Part shown: positions 23,662 to 32,292 of the stretch, piece after piece
Position numbering within the stretch: position 1 is the stretch's first letter
How the letters are laid out: each line of letters starts with the position of its first letter
Assembly: GCA_905234125.1 (NCBI GenBank)
Contig: CAJOGQ010000055.1
Span: 1-32,542 of the forward strand
Reading direction: 5' to 3'
DNA: 32,542 nucleotides
Source of the DNA: an uncultured Bacteroidaceae bacterium
GTDB lineage: Bacteria > Bacteroidota > Bacteroidia > Bacteroidales > Bacteroidaceae
The notes under the pieces: model-generated
What the model saw: only the letters and a program-made list of their open reading frames with translations
What the model was told of the DNA's origin: nothing
The model's database searches: none
Program-made: the position numbers and the translations under genes

Positions 23662-24398
23662 TGATACAGGCCATCATTTTTGACTACGGAGGTACCATCG
23701 ACACCAACTCCATACATTGGAGCGAGGTGTTGTGGGAAGGCTACCAACACATAGGCATCCCTGTGAGCAAGGAGCATTTCCGCCAAAGCTATGTCGTGGC
23801 TGAGCGAGCCTTGGCCAAGCATCCCTACATCTTGCCTGAGCATAACTTCCTCGACCTCTTGACCATCAAGTGTGACATCGAAACCAAAGATTTGATGGAA
23901 AGAGGAATCTGGAAAGTGGGCGATAAAGAGAGGAAGCAGAAGAGCGATGCCGTGGCACAGTATTGCTACAAGTATGTGCTGAAGGTTCTCGAGGTGAGCC
24001 GTCCCATCATTGCAGACTTGGCAAAGAAATATCCCCTCGTGCTGGTCAGCAACTTCTACGGCAACATCGAGACCATCCTGAAGGACTTCCGTTTGGAATA
24101 TTTCCAGCATGTGGTGGAGAGTGCCGTCGTAGGTGTCAGAAAGCCCGACCCGCAAATCTTCCAGTTGGGCGTCGATGCCCTCAGACGCATCATGGGCAAG
24201 ACCGCAGAGGAACTTCCAGCCCAGGACATTCTCGTGGTGGGCGACAGCTATTCAAAGGACATCGTACCTGCCACCAGCATTGGTTGCCAGACCGTATGGG
24301 TGAAAGGCATCGGATGGAGAAACGAAGAGGTGGATGAGTCAGTGCCCACCCACATTATATATAATATAAAAGAACTTCCAGAAGTAGTGAAGGAGTGA
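23661..24398 (+). CDS. HAD-superfamily hydrolase
   Basis: A 245-residue HAD-fold hydrolase. Motif I is IIFDYGGTID (residues 5-14), with the nucleophile Asp8 but Gly10 where many phosphatases have the second Asp. Motif II is VLVSNFYGN (about 129-137), the motif III Lys is in VRKPDPQIF (about 160-168), and motif IV is VVGDSYSKDI (about 192-201). It sits between a CDP-alcohol enzyme and an outer-membrane protein gene, so it may dephosphorylate a lipid-headgroup intermediate; that is inference. Its stop overlaps the next gene's GTG start (GTGA). Confidence 0.88.
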   Translation: MIQAIIFDYGGTIDTNSIHWSEVLWEGYQHIGIPVSKEHFRQSYVVAERALAKHPYILPEHNFLDLLTIKCDIETKDLMERGIWKVGDKERKQKSDAVAQYCYKYVLKVLEVSRPIIADLAKKYPLVLVSNFYGNIETILKDFRLEYFQHVVESAVVGVRKPDPQIFQLGVDALRRIMGKTAEELPAQDILVVGDSYSKDIVPATSIGCQTVWVKGIGWRNEEVDESVPTHIIYNIKELPEVVKE

Positions 24399-27001
24399 AA
24401 AGAGAGATTTTTGGCATATTACTTTTGTTGATTAGCCTCATGGCAAAGGCTCAGGTGACAGGACGTGTCATCGACAGCAAGACCCGCGAGGCGCTGGACT
24501 ATGTGAATGTCTATTACGACGGCAAGAACGTGGGCGAGCAGACTGATGAGGATGGCCGGTTCGTCATCAAGGAAGACAGCACATGGAAGGAACTGACCAT
24601 ATCGACGATGGGCTATCAGACGCAGACCATCAAGCTGAAGGACTTCGGCAAGAACAAGGATATCACCGTCAAGCTCGTGCCCGACAGCAAGACGCTCTCG
24701 GCTGTGACGGTGTCAGCCAAGAAAACTCGCTACAGCCGCAAGAACAACCCAGCCGTGGAACTGATGAAGAAGGTCATCGCCAACAAGAAGCAGAGCGACC
24801 TCCACTCGAAGGACTTCTTCACCTACACGAAATATGAGAAGATGACCTTTTCGCTCAACGAGGTCAGCGACAAGGTGTTCGACGAAGGCGAATACAAGCG
24901 CTTCGCCTTTCTGAAAGACCACGTGGAACGCTCGCCACAGACGGGCAAACTCACTTTGCCCCTCACGGTGGACGAGACCCTCTCCGAAATCTACTACCGC
25001 AAAGACCCGCACTCCGAGAAGCAGGTCATCAAAGGCGAGAGCAACAAAGGCGTGACGGAGCTGGTCAACACAGGCGAAATCCTCACCACAACGCTCAAAG
25101 ACATCTTCACCGATGTGGACATCTACGACAACGAGTGCCGTCTGTTGCAGTATCCCTTCCGTTCTCCCATCGCCGACAACGCAATCTCCTTCTACCGCTA
25201 CTACCTGCAAGACACCATCTTCATTGAACAGGACAAGGTGGTGGATGTCGGCTTCCTGCCCAACAACCAGCAGGACTTCGGCTTCTCTGGCCATCTCTAC
25301 ATCCTGCTTGACCCCGACTCCACCTATCAGGTGCGCCGTGTGGAGCTGAGCATCCCGCGCCGTAGCGACGTGAACTTCGTGGAGAACATGCTCATAGCGC
25401 AGGACTTCACCGAACTGGAGACAGGCGACCGCATCGCCTCCACCAACGACATGCTCGTCGAACTCCAACTCTCCAAGTGGTTAGGCAAGTTTCAGGTGCA
25501 ACGCGTCACCCGCCTGAGCAACGTGAGCTTTGATGAGATACCCCGTTCCCTCTTCAAGCACATCAAGGGGAACACCCTGCGCGAGCCCGATGCCTCCATG
25601 CAGGACGAAGCCTTTTGGAACGAATACCGGCAGGTGAAACTCACATCGTCCGAGGACAAGATGGACAGTTTCCTCGACCGCCTCACCCACATCAAGGGCT
25701 TCAAGTACGTGCTCTTCGGATTCAAGGCGCTCGTGGAGAACTTCGTCGAGACTGGCGACTCGCTCCATCCCAACTATGTGGACATCGGCCCTGTCAACAC
25801 CATCATTTCCGCCAACCACTACGACGGACTCCGTTTCCGCGCTTCCGCTCTCACCACAGCCAACCTCTCCCCCCACCTCTTCGCCAACGGCTATGTGTCC
25901 TACGGAACCAAGACCCACAACGTCTATTGGAAGGGACAGCTCACCTACGCCTTCAACAAGAAAGCCTATCTGCCACGTGAGTTTCCCCAACACAACCTGA
26001 GCATCTATTGGTGGGACGACATCATCTCTCCCTTCGACAAGTATGTGCCCACCGACAAGGACAACATGTTCACCGCCTTCCATGCCTCCACGGTGGACCA
26101 ATACCATCACACACGCGAACTGCACATCGACTACACACGCGAGTTTGAGGACGGAATCAAGGTGAACGCCCAATTCACCAGCACACGCAACCATCCAGTC
26201 GATGCCCTCTTCTACCAACGTCTCGATGGCGTCGGCATCCCCTCCAACGACCCCTCCAAATGGCTCGCAGGCATCACCACCTCCGAGTTCAAGATTGGCG
26301 TCTCCTACGAACCCAACGTCACCTACGTCAACACCAAGCAACGCCGTGTGAAGGTGAACCACGACGCCCCCATCCTCTCGCTCACCTACACCAAAGGCAT
26401 CGACGGCCTCTTCGGTGGACAATACAACTACAACCTCACCGAGGCCGGCATCTACAAGCGCTTCTGGTTGGGGCGGTTCGGCAAATTCGACGCCAATGTC
26501 AAGGCTGGCATACAATGGAACAAAGTGCCATTCCCCCTGCTCATCCATCCTGCCGCCAACGCCTCCTACATCATCGAGGACAACACCTTCTACCTCATCT
26601 CCAACCTCGAATTCCTCAACGACCGCTATGCCTCCCTCATCTCCGAGTGGGACCTCAACGGATGGCTCTTCAACCGTGTTCCGCTGCTGAAGAAGCTCAA
26701 GTGGCGCGAGTGCGTGGGTGTCAACGTGCTGTGGGGACAGCTCACCGACCGCAACAACCCTTCCACCCTCAACTACTCCGACCCCGACCTCTTCTACTTC
26801 CCCGGCCACTTCCACGCCGACGGCACCTACGAACAGAACACTGTCCGCATGGACGAGCGGAAGCCCTACGTCGAGGTTCGCGTCGGCATCCACAACATCT
26901 TCAAGCTCATCGAGATAGACTACGTGCGCCGCCTCACCTACATCAACAACCCCAACACCAACAAGTGGGGCATCCGCTTCAAAGTCCGCATGACATTCTA
27001 A
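24395..27001 (+). CDS. DUF5686 / carboxypeptidase-regulatory-like outer-membrane protein
   Basis: An 868-residue protein starting at GTG 24395, overlapping the HAD stop, with GAAGGAG upstream. The signal peptide is MKREIFGILLLLISLMAKAQ. A CarboxypepD_reg-like domain (about residues 21-100; VTGRVIDSKTREALDYVNVY) follows. The DUF5686 region comes next, with alternating beta strands and terminal FKVRMTF, whose final Phe is typical of outer-membrane barrels. Role unknown; relatives resemble TonB-receptor architectures without the plug/barrel signature. Minus-strand and other-frame ORFs over it are shadows of its codon bias. A hairpin lies 18 nt past the stop. Confidence 0.88.
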   Translation: MKREIFGILLLLISLMAKAQVTGRVIDSKTREALDYVNVYYDGKNVGEQTDEDGRFVIKEDSTWKELTISTMGYQTQTIKLKDFGKNKDITVKLVPDSKTLSAVTVSAKKTRYSRKNNPAVELMKKVIANKKQSDLHSKDFFTYTKYEKMTFSLNEVSDKVFDEGEYKRFAFLKDHVERSPQTGKLTLPLTVDETLSEIYYRKDPHSEKQVIKGESNKGVTELVNTGEILTTTLKDIFTDVDIYDNECRLLQYPFRSPIADNAISFYRYYLQDTIFIEQDKVVDVGFLPNNQQDFGFSGHLYILLDPDSTYQVRRVELSIPRRSDVNFVENMLIAQDFTELETGDRIASTNDMLVELQLSKWLGKFQVQRVTRLSNVSFDEIPRSLFKHIKGNTLREPDASMQDEAFWNEYRQVKLTSSEDKMDSFLDRLTHIKGFKYVLFGFKALVENFVETGDSLHPNYVDIGPVNTIISANHYDGLRFRASALTTANLSPHLFANGYVSYGTKTHNVYWKGQLTYAFNKKAYLPREFPQHNLSIYWWDDIISPFDKYVPTDKDNMFTAFHASTVDQYHHTRELHIDYTREFEDGIKVNAQFTSTRNHPVDALFYQRLDGVGIPSNDPSKWLAGITTSEFKIGVSYEPNVTYVNTKQRRVKVNHDAPILSLTYTKGIDGLFGGQYNYNLTEAGIYKRFWLGRFGKFDANVKAGIQWNKVPFPLLIHPAANASYIIEDNTFYLISNLEFLNDRYASLISEWDLNGWLFNRVPLLKKLKWRECVGVNVLWGQLTDRNNPSTLNYSDPDLFYFPGHFHADGTYEQNTVRMDERKPYVEVRVGIHNIFKLIEIDYVRRLTYINNPNTNKWGIRFKVRMTF

Positions 27002-27019
27002 GAGTCTGCAACCATATAC

Positions 27020-27062
27020 GAAGAAGGGCTCGTGCAACCAACCATTGCACAAGCCCTTCTTC
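27020..27062 (+). terminator. Long hairpin after the DUF5686 gene
   Basis: An 18-bp stem with one mismatch: GAAGAAGGGCT-C-GTGCAA paired with TTGCAC-A-AGCCCTTCTTC, with a 7-nt loop. No T-run follows on the plus strand, so termination is probable but not classical. Confidence 0.55.
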
Positions 27063-27094
27063 AAGCTATAAGCGGGAAAATACGCTTTATCAAG

Positions 27095-27181
27095 CGGAAA
27101 GTGAGGGATTCGAACCCCCGGAACAGTTACCCGTTCACCGCATTTCGAGTGCGGCCCGATCGACCACTCCGGCAACTTTCC
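27095..27181 (-). tRNA. tRNA-Ser (anticodon CGA)
   Basis: An 87-nt class II tRNA on the minus strand. The acceptor is GGAAAGT / ACTTTCC with a G discriminator. The anticodon stem is CCGCA / TGCGG with loop CTCGAAA (CGA, decoding UCG). A long variable arm (TGAACGGGTAACTGTTCC) typical of tRNA-Ser follows, and the T arm is GGGGG-TTCGAAT-CCCTC. No CCA is encoded. No promoter is seen directly upstream, so it may come from the upstream RNA unit. Confidence 0.95.
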
Positions 27182-27186
27182 TTGCT

Positions 27187-27505
27187 AAGGGGCAGACTTA
27201 TTTTGTAAGTCCACCCCTTATAAAAAGCCGGGAGGAGATGTGATGAAACTCCGATGTAATAAGATTTGAGTATTTACCGTCCTTTGTAATCCACCGACTC
27301 AGAGGTTTCCAGAGGCCGAATCCCCATGCTCGATGACATGGCGACTTCTGGGTTGTGGCCCGCCATTGGAACGGTAAAATCATCTCGGTTTCTGTAAATA
27401 ATTTGATGAGTATCCCGATCGATCCTGTACCCCGGCTATATGTTAACGTCAGCCTCCTTTTTTCATGTCGATTCGCCTACCAACTCGGAGTGCTTTTGTT
27501 GTTTC
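27187..27505 (-). ncRNA. Putative structured RNA of unknown family
   Basis: A 319-nt stretch without a credible gene but with a strong promoter on the minus strand. Read as RNA it has a long-range helix (TTTACCGT pairing with ACGGTAAA, extended by two G-C pairs) closing a branched middle with CCATG / CATGG and GGCG / CGCC helices. It ends in a 14-bp hairpin (AAGGGGTGGACTTA / TAAGTCTGCCCCTT) just before tRNA-Ser. A five-codon ORF (ATG AAA AAA GGA GGC TGA, 27449-27466) lies near its 5' end. I could not match it to RNase P, tmRNA or 6S RNA from memory. Confidence 0.5.
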
Positions 27506-27510
27506 TATGG

Positions 27511-27541
27511 CAAAGGTAGCACTTTCCGTTCATACAAACAA
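27511..27541 (-). promoter_or_regulatory. Promoter of the putative structured RNA
   Basis: Reading the minus strand: TTG (27539-27541), 20 nt, TACCTTTG (27511-27518), matching the Bacteroidetes consensus. No long ORF follows it; the next feature on this strand is tRNA-Ser about 330 nt away. Confidence 0.75.
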
Positions 27542-27593
27542 GGGATTTGAAGATTTTTTCCTCAAATCCCTTATTTTTTAACATTCGGAGCGA

Positions 27594-29144
27594 TTATTCG
27601 CCCAAATAGATGGCAAATGACATCGGTCTGCCGGCTGGAGTCTTACCCCAAATCCAGAGAGTCTGCTCGTCGCTTGCCTGAGCTGAACGGAAGGCCGATT
27701 CCATGTCTGCAGCCGACTTGATGTTCTGGTTGTTGGCCTTCAGGATGATGAAGTCTTGTGGCACACCTGCATCCTTCAGATAACCATCCTTGAGTTTGCT
27801 CACTTGCACGCCGTATGAGAGATGCAGAGTCTTCTTCTGACTTTCGGTCAGCTCCTTGAATTCGGCTCCGAGAGCATCCACCTTCTGGGTCTTGATGACG
27901 TTGGTGCTACCCTTGGCATTGCGGAAGGTGATGGTCGTGGTCTTCTCCTTCTTGTCGCGGATGTAGCCAATCTGCGCCTTGTCGCCAGGATGATACTTCG
28001 TGGTGGCTTCCTGCAACTCCGACATCTTTGTCACGTTCTTGCCATCCACCGACACAATCACGTCGCCCGACTTGATGCCTGCCTCTTCTGCTGCACCATC
28101 CTCCGACACTTCTGCCACATACACACCATCGTTCGTGCCAAAGTCGGCGGTGAACTTCTCGTCTTCGTGCTTCTTCGCATCGATATAGTCGTGGAGTGTC
28201 ATACCGCTGATACCAATCATCGCACGCTGTACAGTTCCGTAGGCCTGCAGGTCACCCACCACTTTCTTCATGATGGTGGTTGGGATGGCAAAACCATAAC
28301 CCGTGAAGGAACCCGTCTGCGAATAGAGCATCGCGTTGATACCTACCAGTTCGCCACGCGTGTTCACCAAGGCACCGCCAGAGTTACCAGCATTGATGGC
28401 CGCATCAGTCTGGATGAACGACTCGATGCCATTCTTGTGGGCACCGATGTTACGAGCCTTTGCCGACACGATACCAGCCGTCACCGTTGAGGTCAGGTTG
28501 AAGGGATTGCCAACAGCCAGCACCCACTCCCCCACTTTCAGCTGCTCAGAGTCGCCAATCACGATGGCAGGGAGACCTGTGGCTTCAATCTTCAAGAGCG
28601 CCAAGTCGGTGTCAGCATCAAGACCTATGACACGTGCAGAGAACTCGCGGTTGTCATTCAACGTGATGGTAATTTCGTCGGCATTCTCCACCACATGATT
28701 GTTCGTCACGATATATCCGTCGTCGGAGATAATCACGCCCGAACCAGCTGCCTCACGCTTGGGAGTCTCCACCTGACGACGCTGAGTGCCACCACCGCCA
28801 CCACGTCCGAAGAAGTCGCCAAAGAAATCCTCGAATGGGTCGCGATACTCGATGGTCTGCGTCTTGCCCTTCTGCACCACCTTAATATATACCACAGCAT
28901 TGCAAGCCTTCTCGGCCGCTTCGGTCAAATCGACGGGCTGGACAGCGGGCATTGATGCTTGCGATAACTGCATGCCCATATTCTCGGCTAGTTCTTCCGA
29001 CTTCTGGGGTTCGGTGAACGAGAACATGGGCAACATTGTGCTTGCCGACTTCTGCGAGAGAGAATAAGCGAACGCACCAGTCAATCCTGACAAGAAGGCC
29101 ACACCAATCAGTGCGCCATAAAACCTTTTAGTAGTCTGTTTCAT
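27594..29144 (-). CDS. degP: Periplasmic serine protease, Do/HtrA family
   Basis: A 516-residue trypsin-like protease and chaperone acting on misfolded envelope proteins. A signal or membrane anchor (about residues 8-31) precedes the protease domain. The catalytic triad is His in NNHVVEN (about 147-153), Asp in DTDLALLK (about 177-184) and Ser in NAGNSGGAL (about 250-258). The first PDZ (about 320-390) is followed by a more divergent second (about 430-510). A Gly-rich loop (GRGGGGG) precedes the triad. It could equally be called degQ or htrA. It is divergent from the TMEM43-like gene. Confidence 0.95.
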   Translation of the reverse strand: MKQTTKRFYGALIGVAFLSGLTGAFAYSLSQKSASTMLPMFSFTEPQKSEELAENMGMQLSQASMPAVQPVDLTEAAEKACNAVVYIKVVQKGKTQTIEYRDPFEDFFGDFFGRGGGGGTQRRQVETPKREAAGSGVIISDDGYIVTNNHVVENADEITITLNDNREFSARVIGLDADTDLALLKIEATGLPAIVIGDSEQLKVGEWVLAVGNPFNLTSTVTAGIVSAKARNIGAHKNGIESFIQTDAAINAGNSGGALVNTRGELVGINAMLYSQTGSFTGYGFAIPTTIMKKVVGDLQAYGTVQRAMIGISGMTLHDYIDAKKHEDEKFTADFGTNDGVYVAEVSEDGAAEEAGIKSGDVIVSVDGKNVTKMSELQEATTKYHPGDKAQIGYIRDKKEKTTTITFRNAKGSTNVIKTQKVDALGAEFKELTESQKKTLHLSYGVQVSKLKDGYLKDAGVPQDFIILKANNQNIKSAADMESAFRSAQASDEQTLWIWGKTPAGRPMSFAIYLGE

Positions 29145-29190
29145 TATCTGTTTGTTTAAGTTATTATTTATGATTTTTCGATTTCGGGTG

Positions 29191-29221
29191 CAAAATAACT
29201 ACAAATTGATGGGATGACAAA
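29191..29221 (-). promoter_or_regulatory. Likely promoter of the HtrA gene
   Basis: Minus strand: TTTG (29218-29221), 19 nt, TTATTTTG (29191-29198), one mismatch from TAnnTTTG. No other strong candidate is seen in the leader. Confidence 0.5.
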
Positions 29222-29442
29222 ACATTTTCCCTGCATTTTTTCCTTTCTTTGAATTAGTTTAACAAATGCGCTCCGAGTGTTAACACCGATTAAGAGAAAA
29301 TCTTAAATTATTCACATTCCATTAACACAATCCAAAGAAACCAATTTGACAGACTTTGTGCTAAGAACAAGGAGAATCAGACAAATTATCGAGCCATTAG
29401 GGACAAAAATCGGTAAAGAACTGATAAAAAAGAACTTAAAAT

Positions 29443-29473
29443 TTTGAAGATAGAAATAAAAGCCCTACCTTTG
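29443..29473 (+). promoter_or_regulatory. Promoter of the TMEM43-like gene
   Basis: TTTG (29443-29446), 19 nt, TACCTTTG (29466-29473); the start codon is 54 nt beyond. The remaining divergent intergenic region (29145-29442) is AT-rich with no ORF. Confidence 0.8.
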
Positions 29474-29527
29474 CAACGTCAATAACAATTTCAACAATAC
29501 TATTTATTACTTAATTTATTAAGATTT

Positions 29528-30859
29528 ATGGCTTATCAAGAAACGAAAACCACGGGTTATGGAACTCGTGTGGGCAATTCCTTCAAGAGTATTCTCTCTG
29601 GATTTGTTCTGATTATTGGTGCTACCATTCTGCTTTGGTGGAATGAAGGTCGCGCAGTAAAGACCGCCGACATGCTTGAGGATGCACAGGGTGCATGCAT
29701 CGAGATGCCGAACCCCGACAAGAAGAGCGCCGAGTTTGACGGCGAACTCGTATGTGCTACGGCAATGGCCACTACCGACGATGTGCTGACCGACACACAG
29801 TTCGGCATCAGCGAGAACGCTATCGGCCTGAGCCGCTCAGTTGAGTATTTCCAGTGGGTTGAGCACAAACAGGAGGAGAAAGAAGACAAGCTCGGAGGTA
29901 AGGAAGTGACCACCACCACCTACACTTACACGCAGGAGTGGGTCAGCAGTCCTATCAACAGCGGAAACTTCAAGGATCCTGCCTATCAGGGCAAGAACTA
30001 CACTTGGGCTCAGGTGGACGAACAGGATCTTTGGGCTGAGACCGTGAAGTTCGGTGCATACGTGCTGAGCGAGTCACTCATCCACTCCATCAGTTCCACT
30101 GAGGCTGTCGAGCTCAACATCAATGAGAACGTGCTCCAGTCCATCAACAAGACGGTGGCAGACACCTATGCAGTAAGAAAAGGCCTGCCCACTCAGACTG
30201 CACAGACTGAGGCTCAGCCAGCAGTTGCTGACAGCTCCAAGACTGTGATTGCCGACTCTATCGCCCAGGACAACAAGGTTGACCTCGAGTATGTTCACCA
30301 GATGGGCAACGTGCTCTACTACGGTCGCAGCATGAACGCTCCTGAGATTGGTGACGTGCGCATCACTTTCGAGAAGACCGTTCCAGCCAAAGTGACTGTC
30401 GTTTCTCAGGTTGACGGCAACACCTTCAAGCCTTTCACCGCCAAGAACAAGAAGAAGTTCGAGACGCTCCGCATGGGCAAGAAGAGCATCGACGAGATTT
30501 TTGATGAAGAGAACGAAGCCAACAACATGTGGACATGGGTTCTCCGCATCATCGGCATCATCCTCGTCATCTCCGGCATCAGAAGCCTCTTCTCATTCGT
30601 CGAGACCCTGCTCAAGGTGGTTCCATTCCTCTCCAGCATCTTCGCATTCGGTGTGGGCATCATCAGCTTCATCCTCGGATTGGTTTACTCACTCATCGTC
30701 ATCGCTCTCGCATGGATCTTCTACCGTCCAGTGCTTGGCATCATCCTCTTAGTCATTGCAGGATTCCTCGTTTGGGTGTTCGCCTTCAACGGCAAGAAGA
30801 AACTCGTCGAGTTGGCCAACAAGGGTAAGGCTGCACCAGCAACGGCACCAGCAGAGTAA
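29528..30859 (+). CDS. TMEM43-family membrane protein
   Basis: A 443-residue membrane protein resembling bacterial homologues of eukaryotic TMEM43. One N-terminal helix (SILSGFVLIIGATILLWWNEGRA, about residues 17-39) is followed by a large extracytoplasmic domain (about 45-325), with SVEYFQWVEHKQEE and TYTQEWVSSPINSGNF typical of the family. Three or four helices lie near the C-terminus (about 335-428). The function in bacteria is unknown. Transcribed from its own promoter, it is followed by a strong terminator, so it is probably monocistronic. Confidence 0.85.
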   Translation: MAYQETKTTGYGTRVGNSFKSILSGFVLIIGATILLWWNEGRAVKTADMLEDAQGACIEMPNPDKKSAEFDGELVCATAMATTDDVLTDTQFGISENAIGLSRSVEYFQWVEHKQEEKEDKLGGKEVTTTTYTYTQEWVSSPINSGNFKDPAYQGKNYTWAQVDEQDLWAETVKFGAYVLSESLIHSISSTEAVELNINENVLQSINKTVADTYAVRKGLPTQTAQTEAQPAVADSSKTVIADSIAQDNKVDLEYVHQMGNVLYYGRSMNAPEIGDVRITFEKTVPAKVTVVSQVDGNTFKPFTAKNKKKFETLRMGKKSIDEIFDEENEANNMWTWVLRIIGIILVISGIRSLFSFVETLLKVVPFLSSIFAFGVGIISFILGLVYSLIVIALAWIFYRPVLGIILLVIAGFLVWVFAFNGKKKLVELANKGKAAPATAPAE

Positions 30860-30881
30860 CAAACATCAAACAACGAAACAT

Positions 30882-30918
30882 AAAGGTCTGGGTAGCCCAA
30901 GGTTATCCAGACCTTTTT
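30882..30918 (+). terminator. Rho-independent terminator after the TMEM43-like gene
   Basis: A 10-bp perfect stem AAAGGTCTGG / CCAGACCTTT with a 15-nt loop, running into a T-run. Confidence 0.9.
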
Positions 30919-30962
30919 CGACTCCCCTATATATATAATATAATGTATAAAACCAAACGAAT

Positions 30963-31607
30963 ATGAAGAAAGTACTGATTAGTTTAGGCATCGTGGGCAT
31001 CCTGCTGTTTGGCGCCTGCGATGGCAAGAAGACCGAGAACGGCAACGGTGAGGGCACAGACTCAGTCGAAACAAATGCTCCCACGAAAACATCCGAAATG
31101 ATTCCGGCTGGCGACACAGAGATGGAGGCAGACGGAGTGGAGACAGCTCCCGCCGAGGAGTGGACTGAAGAAGCTGTGGCAAAGCAAATCAAGAAAGTCT
31201 ATGCTGAAGTCAGCAAGGCATACGCTCCCAGCGCAGACGGAATGGAAAACAACACAGACCTCGATGCCATGTTCTGCACGAAAGACTTCAACCTGCTGCA
31301 ACAGCAGATTCGTGCCATCAATGCCAAGAAGTCCTCAGAAAGACGCTTCGAACGGGAAGACCTGCGCTGGACCTACGGCATGGACGTCCCTGTCACACCC
31401 AAGAACATCAAGGTGGAGCTCCTGACTGGCAACACCGCTGTAGCCTCATTCGAATTAAGCTCCGGCGAACAGTGGATGTACACGAAACTGACCCTCGATT
31501 GGGAAGACGGCCAATGGAAAATTCGTTCATGGAGCGAAGTTGGCGACGACACCAGCGACCTCATCGACGAGATGTTTGAATATGTAGAAGCCAACTCAAA
31601 ACACTAA
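30963..31607 (+). CDS. Hypothetical lipoprotein (first of related pair)
   Basis: A 214-residue lipoprotein with signal MKKVLISLGIVGILLFGAC, lipobox FGAC and lipidated Cys19. An acidic, Thr/Glu-rich spacer (about residues 20-65) precedes a globular domain. The order IKKVYAEVSKAYA, FCTKDFN, then LTLDWEDGQWKIRSW resembles the NTF2-like DUF3828 type of small Bacteroidales proteins; this is a tentative fold guess. The following gene has the same layout. An AT-rich tract (TATATATAATATAA) lies upstream of the start; no clear promoter is seen. Confidence 0.75.
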   Translation: MKKVLISLGIVGILLFGACDGKKTENGNGEGTDSVETNAPTKTSEMIPAGDTEMEADGVETAPAEEWTEEAVAKQIKKVYAEVSKAYAPSADGMENNTDLDAMFCTKDFNLLQQQIRAINAKKSSERRFEREDLRWTYGMDVPVTPKNIKVELLTGNTAVASFELSSGEQWMYTKLTLDWEDGQWKIRSWSEVGDDTSDLIDEMFEYVEANSKH

Positions 31608-31613
31608 GAAAAG

Positions 31614-32207
31614 ATGAAAAAGACATTCATGCTCATAGCCGCCGCCATCCTCACCCTGGCATCATGTGGAAACCCAATCAAGGGAAACGACAACGGCTCC
31701 GAACCACGTGACACAGACTTCATGCTCGACGGCCCAGGCTCTGTGTACGAACCAACGCCAGAGGAAGTGGGAGAAAATGCCATCGAATCCGTGCAGGAAG
31801 TTTACGAAGCCGTCAGAGAAGCCTACAGCAGCGAGAATTGGCAGGAGAAATCCTCCGAACTCGACAAGAAGTACTGCTCCAAGGACTGGAACACCACCCT
31901 CAACGCCGTCATCGAGAAGGACAAAGACCTCGTGGAAGAGATTGGCTTCTTCGATGCAGACTATTGGGTGATGGGTCAAGACTTTGACGAGAAGAATCTC
32001 CACGCCACCGACTTCGTACTCGAGAAACTTCTGTTGGACGACACCCCATGGCGGGCTGTGGTAACGCTCAAACTCCAAAACTACGGAACAAAGCCCGTGC
32101 GTGTTGACCTCGTGATGGAAGATGGAGTCTGGAAGGTGGACGACCTCACCGACCTCTCTTACGACCTTGACTGGAAAAAGAGCATGAAGGAGTACTTGGA
32201 AGAATAA
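31614..32207 (+). CDS. Hypothetical lipoprotein (second of related pair)
   Basis: A 197-residue lipoprotein with signal MKKTFMLIAAAILTLASC, lipobox LASC and Cys18. Its domain order mirrors the previous gene: VQEVYEAVREAYS, YCSKDWN, then VDLVMEDGVWKVDDL. The two look like diverged tandem paralogues, 6 nt apart and surely cotranscribed. A weak NTF2-like/DUF3828 resemblance is possible. The gene ends before a terminator. Confidence 0.75.
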   Translation: MKKTFMLIAAAILTLASCGNPIKGNDNGSEPRDTDFMLDGPGSVYEPTPEEVGENAIESVQEVYEAVREAYSSENWQEKSSELDKKYCSKDWNTTLNAVIEKDKDLVEEIGFFDADYWVMGQDFDEKNLHATDFVLEKLLLDDTPWRAVVTLKLQNYGTKPVRVDLVMEDGVWKVDDLTDLSYDLDWKKSMKEYLEE

Positions 32208-32210
32208 AAA

Positions 32211-32246
32211 AAGAGGGTGTGTCAAATGCACACCCCCTTCTTTTTT
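32211..32246 (+). terminator. Rho-independent terminator after the lipoprotein pair
   Basis: Stem GGGTGTG / CACACCC, extendable past a small bulge by AAGA / TTCTT, with a 7-nt loop and TTTTTT after it. Confidence 0.85.
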
Positions 32247-32292
32247 ACTTCATCATTAGCTTAGATGCCCATTTGCGTGCATCGCGTCAGCC

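Noticed and set aside
25481-27175. 564-residue minus-strand ORF, and the 327-residue plus ORF at 26260-27243
   Set aside because: Both overlap the DUF5686 gene in other frames, are low complexity (Val/Gly/Glu-rich or Arg/His/Gln-rich), and run into tRNA-Ser. They reflect codon bias.
27187-27505. RNase P RNA, tmRNA or 6S RNA
   Set aside because: The RNase P GAGGAAAGTCC core and tmRNA end sequences are absent, and no clear 6S-type single long hairpin with central bubble was seen. Left as unassigned RNA.
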